Source: CAYXVJ01 sp050309435 | GTDB lineage: Bacteria; Bacillota; Clostridia; Saccharofermentanales; Fastidiosipilaceae | Assembly (NCBI GenBank): GCA_050309435.1 | Contig: JBNRMJ010000011.1 | Span: 1-64,000, forward strand | Length of the DNA: 64,000 nucleotides | Reading direction: 5' to 3' | In this document: positions 61,895-64,000 of the stretch, one piece after another | Layout: every line of letters begins with the position of its first letter | Numbering within the stretch: position 1 is the stretch's first letter | The notes under the pieces: generated by a model | What the model saw: only the letters and a program-made list of their open reading frames with translations | Told to the model about the DNA's origin: nothing | Databases searched by the model: none | Program-made: the position numbers and the translations under genes

Positions 61895-63427
61895 TTACTG
61901 TTTGCGCCATCCTGCCGGGTATAAATTCTTCAGTACACCGCTTCGATCAAGTTTTATCCAGCAAAGCGGCAAACCTTCGACCATAACGCCTAAATATCCT
62001 CTTGATTCGGAAGCGGGCGCTTCACGAAAATGCTCTGCTTCTTGAGAGCTTAACTCTATCGTTTCTCCTTTGATTAATTTCTCGACACGCGGATCCGTAT
62101 GAGTCAGACGAAGGCTGCGCCGAGTTTTAAATGCGGCTGCCTCCAAAGTAAGCAACATTGAATGTGCCGGCTCGAAACGATTCTCTCTTTTGCCTTCGAT
62201 AATATTGCCGAGATAACTGCCCTCTTTAAGAATATGAATACCTTCCAGATCAAGATCGTGCTCAGGTACCAGGTGTACGCGTCCGTGGTCCAGACGAAGT
62301 CTGTTTTCCATTTTACGCTCCAGATCCAAGGCAGCAGGTTTTTCAAGTAAATCACGATAAAAAGACAAGACCATCTCGCGATTTTCAGGAGTTATACTGT
62401 TACGTCTTCCGCTCCGGCGTTTTTTAGAGCCTTTTTCGGAATAATTTTCATCTGTGTCTCCCTTACGAAGCAAAGCACAGAAGTGCCCGTCTCCTCTGTT
62501 TCTCCAGGGCCAGATCCGGCCCGCCCGTGAAAAATCCGTCTCCGAAGCGAGTGCAGCGACTCCGGGATCGACGTTCGCCTCCTTCGGCAGATGTACTCTC
62601 AAGTTAATGAATTCCATATCGGGTCTGCGGGCTATCAAAGCCTCGATCTGCTCTTCGTTCTCCTGACGATTGAAGGTACAAGTCGAGTATACAAGCACTC
62701 CGCCGGGCTTAAGCAGATCATAAGCCGCATCCAGTATGTTTCTCTGGATCGGGATAATAGACGAAGGTCCGAACTTGGACCACGAATCGATCGCTTTCGG
62801 ATCGCGGCGAAACATACCTTCCCCCGAACATGGCGCATCAACCAGAACCCGATCAAATTTTCCGGACCATCGCCCGGCTAAATCAACCGGATCGGCAGCT
62901 GTCACCAGACAGTTGGAAACACCAAGCTGCTCCAGATTACGAACCAAAATGCGACCTCTCGAACTGCTGATATCATTAGACACGAGCAATCCTCTTCCAT
63001 TTAAGTCTGCGGCAATTCTCGCACTTTTTCCGCCCGGTGCGGCACATAGATCGATAACCGACTCGCCTTCAAGACAGCCCAGACTCTGAGCCGGAAGCAT
63101 AGCAGATGGTTCCTGAATGTAATACAGACCCAGCCGATAAGCCAAACTTCTCCCGACAGACAATTCGTCCGGTAGCTCGAAGCCGTCATCCGACCACGCA
63201 ACCGGCCGGATCTGCGAACGGGCATCTGTCCCGAATTCGACAGAAAAGATCTTGTCCAATAGATCTAAAAGCGTTTCACTGTTCTTAATTTTTAAGCGAT
63301 TGAGGCGTAAACCCCGCCGCGGTGCTTCATCGTAACTGTTCATAAACAGTTGAAATTCATGCTCATAACCCGCATCGGCGAGCAGTAATTGCATTTTCCT
63401 GACAAATGTTTCCGGTAATCGGGCCAT
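61895..63427 (-). CDS. RsmB/RsmF-type rRNA m5C methyltransferase
   Basis: A 510-aa SAM-dependent RNA (cytosine-5) methyltransferase (NOL1/NOP2/Sun group). SAM site VIDLCAAPGGKSARIA; the two catalytic cysteines are in VDAPCSGEGMFRRDP (motif IV) and YSTCTFNRQENEEQI (motif VI). N-terminal PPNFIRSL-type region RGLRLNRLKI and a C-terminal RNA-binding extension (about 350-510, ending GLPLCWIKLDRSGVLKNLYPAG in part) match the RsmF/YebU form. ATG 63427 with AGAGGA is preferred over one 69 bases upstream that overlaps the neighbouring gene. Confidence 0.9.
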   Translation of the reverse strand: MARLPETFVRKMQLLLADAGYEHEFQLFMNSYDEAPRRGLRLNRLKIKNSETLLDLLDKIFSVEFGTDARSQIRPVAWSDDGFELPDELSVGRSLAYRLGLYYIQEPSAMLPAQSLGCLEGESVIDLCAAPGGKSARIAADLNGRGLLVSNDISSSRGRILVRNLEQLGVSNCLVTAADPVDLAGRWSGKFDRVLVDAPCSGEGMFRRDPKAIDSWSKFGPSSIIPIQRNILDAAYDLLKPGGVLVYSTCTFNRQENEEQIEALIARRPDMEFINLRVHLPKEANVDPGVAALASETDFSRAGRIWPWRNRGDGHFCALLRKGDTDENYSEKGSKKRRSGRRNSITPENREMVLSFYRDLLEKPAALDLERKMENRLRLDHGRVHLVPEHDLDLEGIHILKEGSYLGNIIEGKRENRFEPAHSMLLTLEAAAFKTRRSLRLTHTDPRVEKLIKGETIELSSQEAEHFREAPASESRGYLGVMVEGLPLCWIKLDRSGVLKNLYPAGWRKQ

Positions 63428-63437
63428 AATATTTCCT

Positions 63438-64000
63438 CTAATATGCCAAGCTGTCCGCCAGCTGATAGGCCAGTCGTTTGACCACGTCGATATCATCCAC
63501 GGATTTCATATGGGATCGCTCAAGGCTCTCGGCCAGGCTGTCGGAGCTTTTACCCGTGATGAATTGCAAGTATGTATTGGCAGCCTTTTTTTCTGCGTGT
63601 CGAGACAAATCCCATAACTGTAAAGCTACAAGCCGTGCCGAAAACTCCGCCGCACTATAATAAGGGCAAAGCACCAGCGCAGGTATTAAACGCCAGCTCT
63701 CTTCCTGGATCAAAAGCCATTCGTGATGATCCGCCAGATCGGGATACCATCGCTCCATCAAGCTCAGCCAGATTTCGTTTCGCATAGAAGAATTGTCGTG
63801 GTCCGACCCATAACAAAATTCCTGAAATTCTTCGAGCATAGCAGTATAAATCAATTCGTGCAAAAGCTTAAGCAAGATCGCATCGCAGACTACAGTCCCT
63901 TCTTCTACACTCGGGAAGGCAGATGGCAAACGATTGAGAACAAGACCCAAAAGCCCCCATCCCCGAGCCGACTGATAGTCGGCGGCAGGATGACGCAGCA
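63438..64000 (-). CDS. M3-family oligoendopeptidase, C-terminal part (cut by window edge)
   Basis: The frame is open to the right window edge, so it is the 3' end of a longer gene; about 187 residues are visible. FPSVEEGTVVCDAILLKLLHEL, SWRLIPALVLCPYYSAAEFSARLVALQLWDLS and the ITGKSSDSLAESLERSHM segment resemble the C-terminal half of M3/PepF oligoendopeptidases (region after the HExxH helix: a Tyr-rich stretch, then ALQLW and a Gly-Ser loop). The catalytic HExxH lies outside the window, so the call is tentative. It is 10 bases upstream of the methyltransferase gene. Confidence 0.55.
   Translation of the reverse strand, partial: LRHPAADYQSARGWGLLGLVLNRLPSAFPSVEEGTVVCDAILLKLLHELIYTAMLEEFQEFCYGSDHDNSSMRNEIWLSLMERWYPDLADHHEWLLIQEESWRLIPALVLCPYYSAAEFSARLVALQLWDLSRHAEKKAANTYLQFITGKSSDSLAESLERSHMKSVDDIDVVKRLAYQLADSLAY

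Noticed and set aside
1..64000. CRISPR arrays, rRNA genes, prophage structural genes
   Set aside because: No regularly spaced repeats, no rRNA-like sequence and no phage morphogenesis genes were seen.

Overview
The window looks like chromosomal DNA of a low-to-moderate GC Gram-positive anaerobe of the class Clostridia. Three things point there: an IspH-ribosomal protein S1 fusion, clostridial-type SpoVG and HutP proteins, and a sodium-pump decarboxylase / transcarboxylase gene set. No ribosomal RNA gene is present, so the genus cannot be fixed from this sequence. Most genes lie on the minus strand in long, tightly packed and often overlapping operons. Only the left end is clearly accessory DNA.

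Layout. 1-3010: mobile-element zone, with the 3' end of an IS256-type transposase, an AT-rich 3-hydroxyacyl-CoA dehydrogenase gene, and an IS30-type element with a doubly broken transposase nested inside an older element that has perfect 27-bp inverted ends. 3150-7110: iron-siderophore ABC importer operon (two permeases, ATPase, lipoprotein) behind overlapping CTAA/TTAG palindromes, closed by a terminator. 7130-14290: minus-strand accessory metabolism (GNAT, aldose epimerase, MATE exporter, S9 peptidase, ZIP transporter, EIIC-like permease). 14516-16055: a two-gene plus-strand unit, a cytidylate-kinase-like protein fused to a PD-(D/E)XK-like domain followed by an HPRT-like protein that has lost its key catalytic residues. 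This is the most unusual locus here. 16865-18223: beta and gamma subunits of a Na+-pumping decarboxylase. 18380-27736: tRNA-Pro(UGG), a response regulator, a CBM9-like protein, a PepV-type dipeptidase with an extra zinc-finger-like N-terminal module, an acyl-CoA ligase, and a histidine kinase with a Bce-type ABC transporter.

27827-36177 is one minus-strand run: carboxyltransferase (12S-like), biotin carrier, OadA/5S-like subunit, RpiR regulator, HutP, cmk, plsC, ispH-S1. With oadB/oadG at 17 kb the cell has all parts of a biotin-dependent transcarboxylase or Na+ pump, split over two loci. 36354-41809 is ileS (behind a T-box leader), an M50 protease, scpA and scpB. 42264-47681 holds padR, spoVG, tRNA-Pro(CGG), a GNAT-Nudix fusion, yihY, folA, thyA and comEA. 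47776-57908 is another long run: Lrp regulator, aminotransferase, prfB, purE-purF-purN-purH-purD, nadD-yqeK fusion, rsfS. 57950-64000 has a membrane protein of unknown function, a small zinc-ribbon protein with a strong promoter, and hom, pheB-like, rdgB, an rRNA m5C methyltransferase and the 3' end of an M3-type peptidase.

All family calls come from reading translations by eye. No database search or alignment was run, and residue positions are approximate unless a single residue is named.
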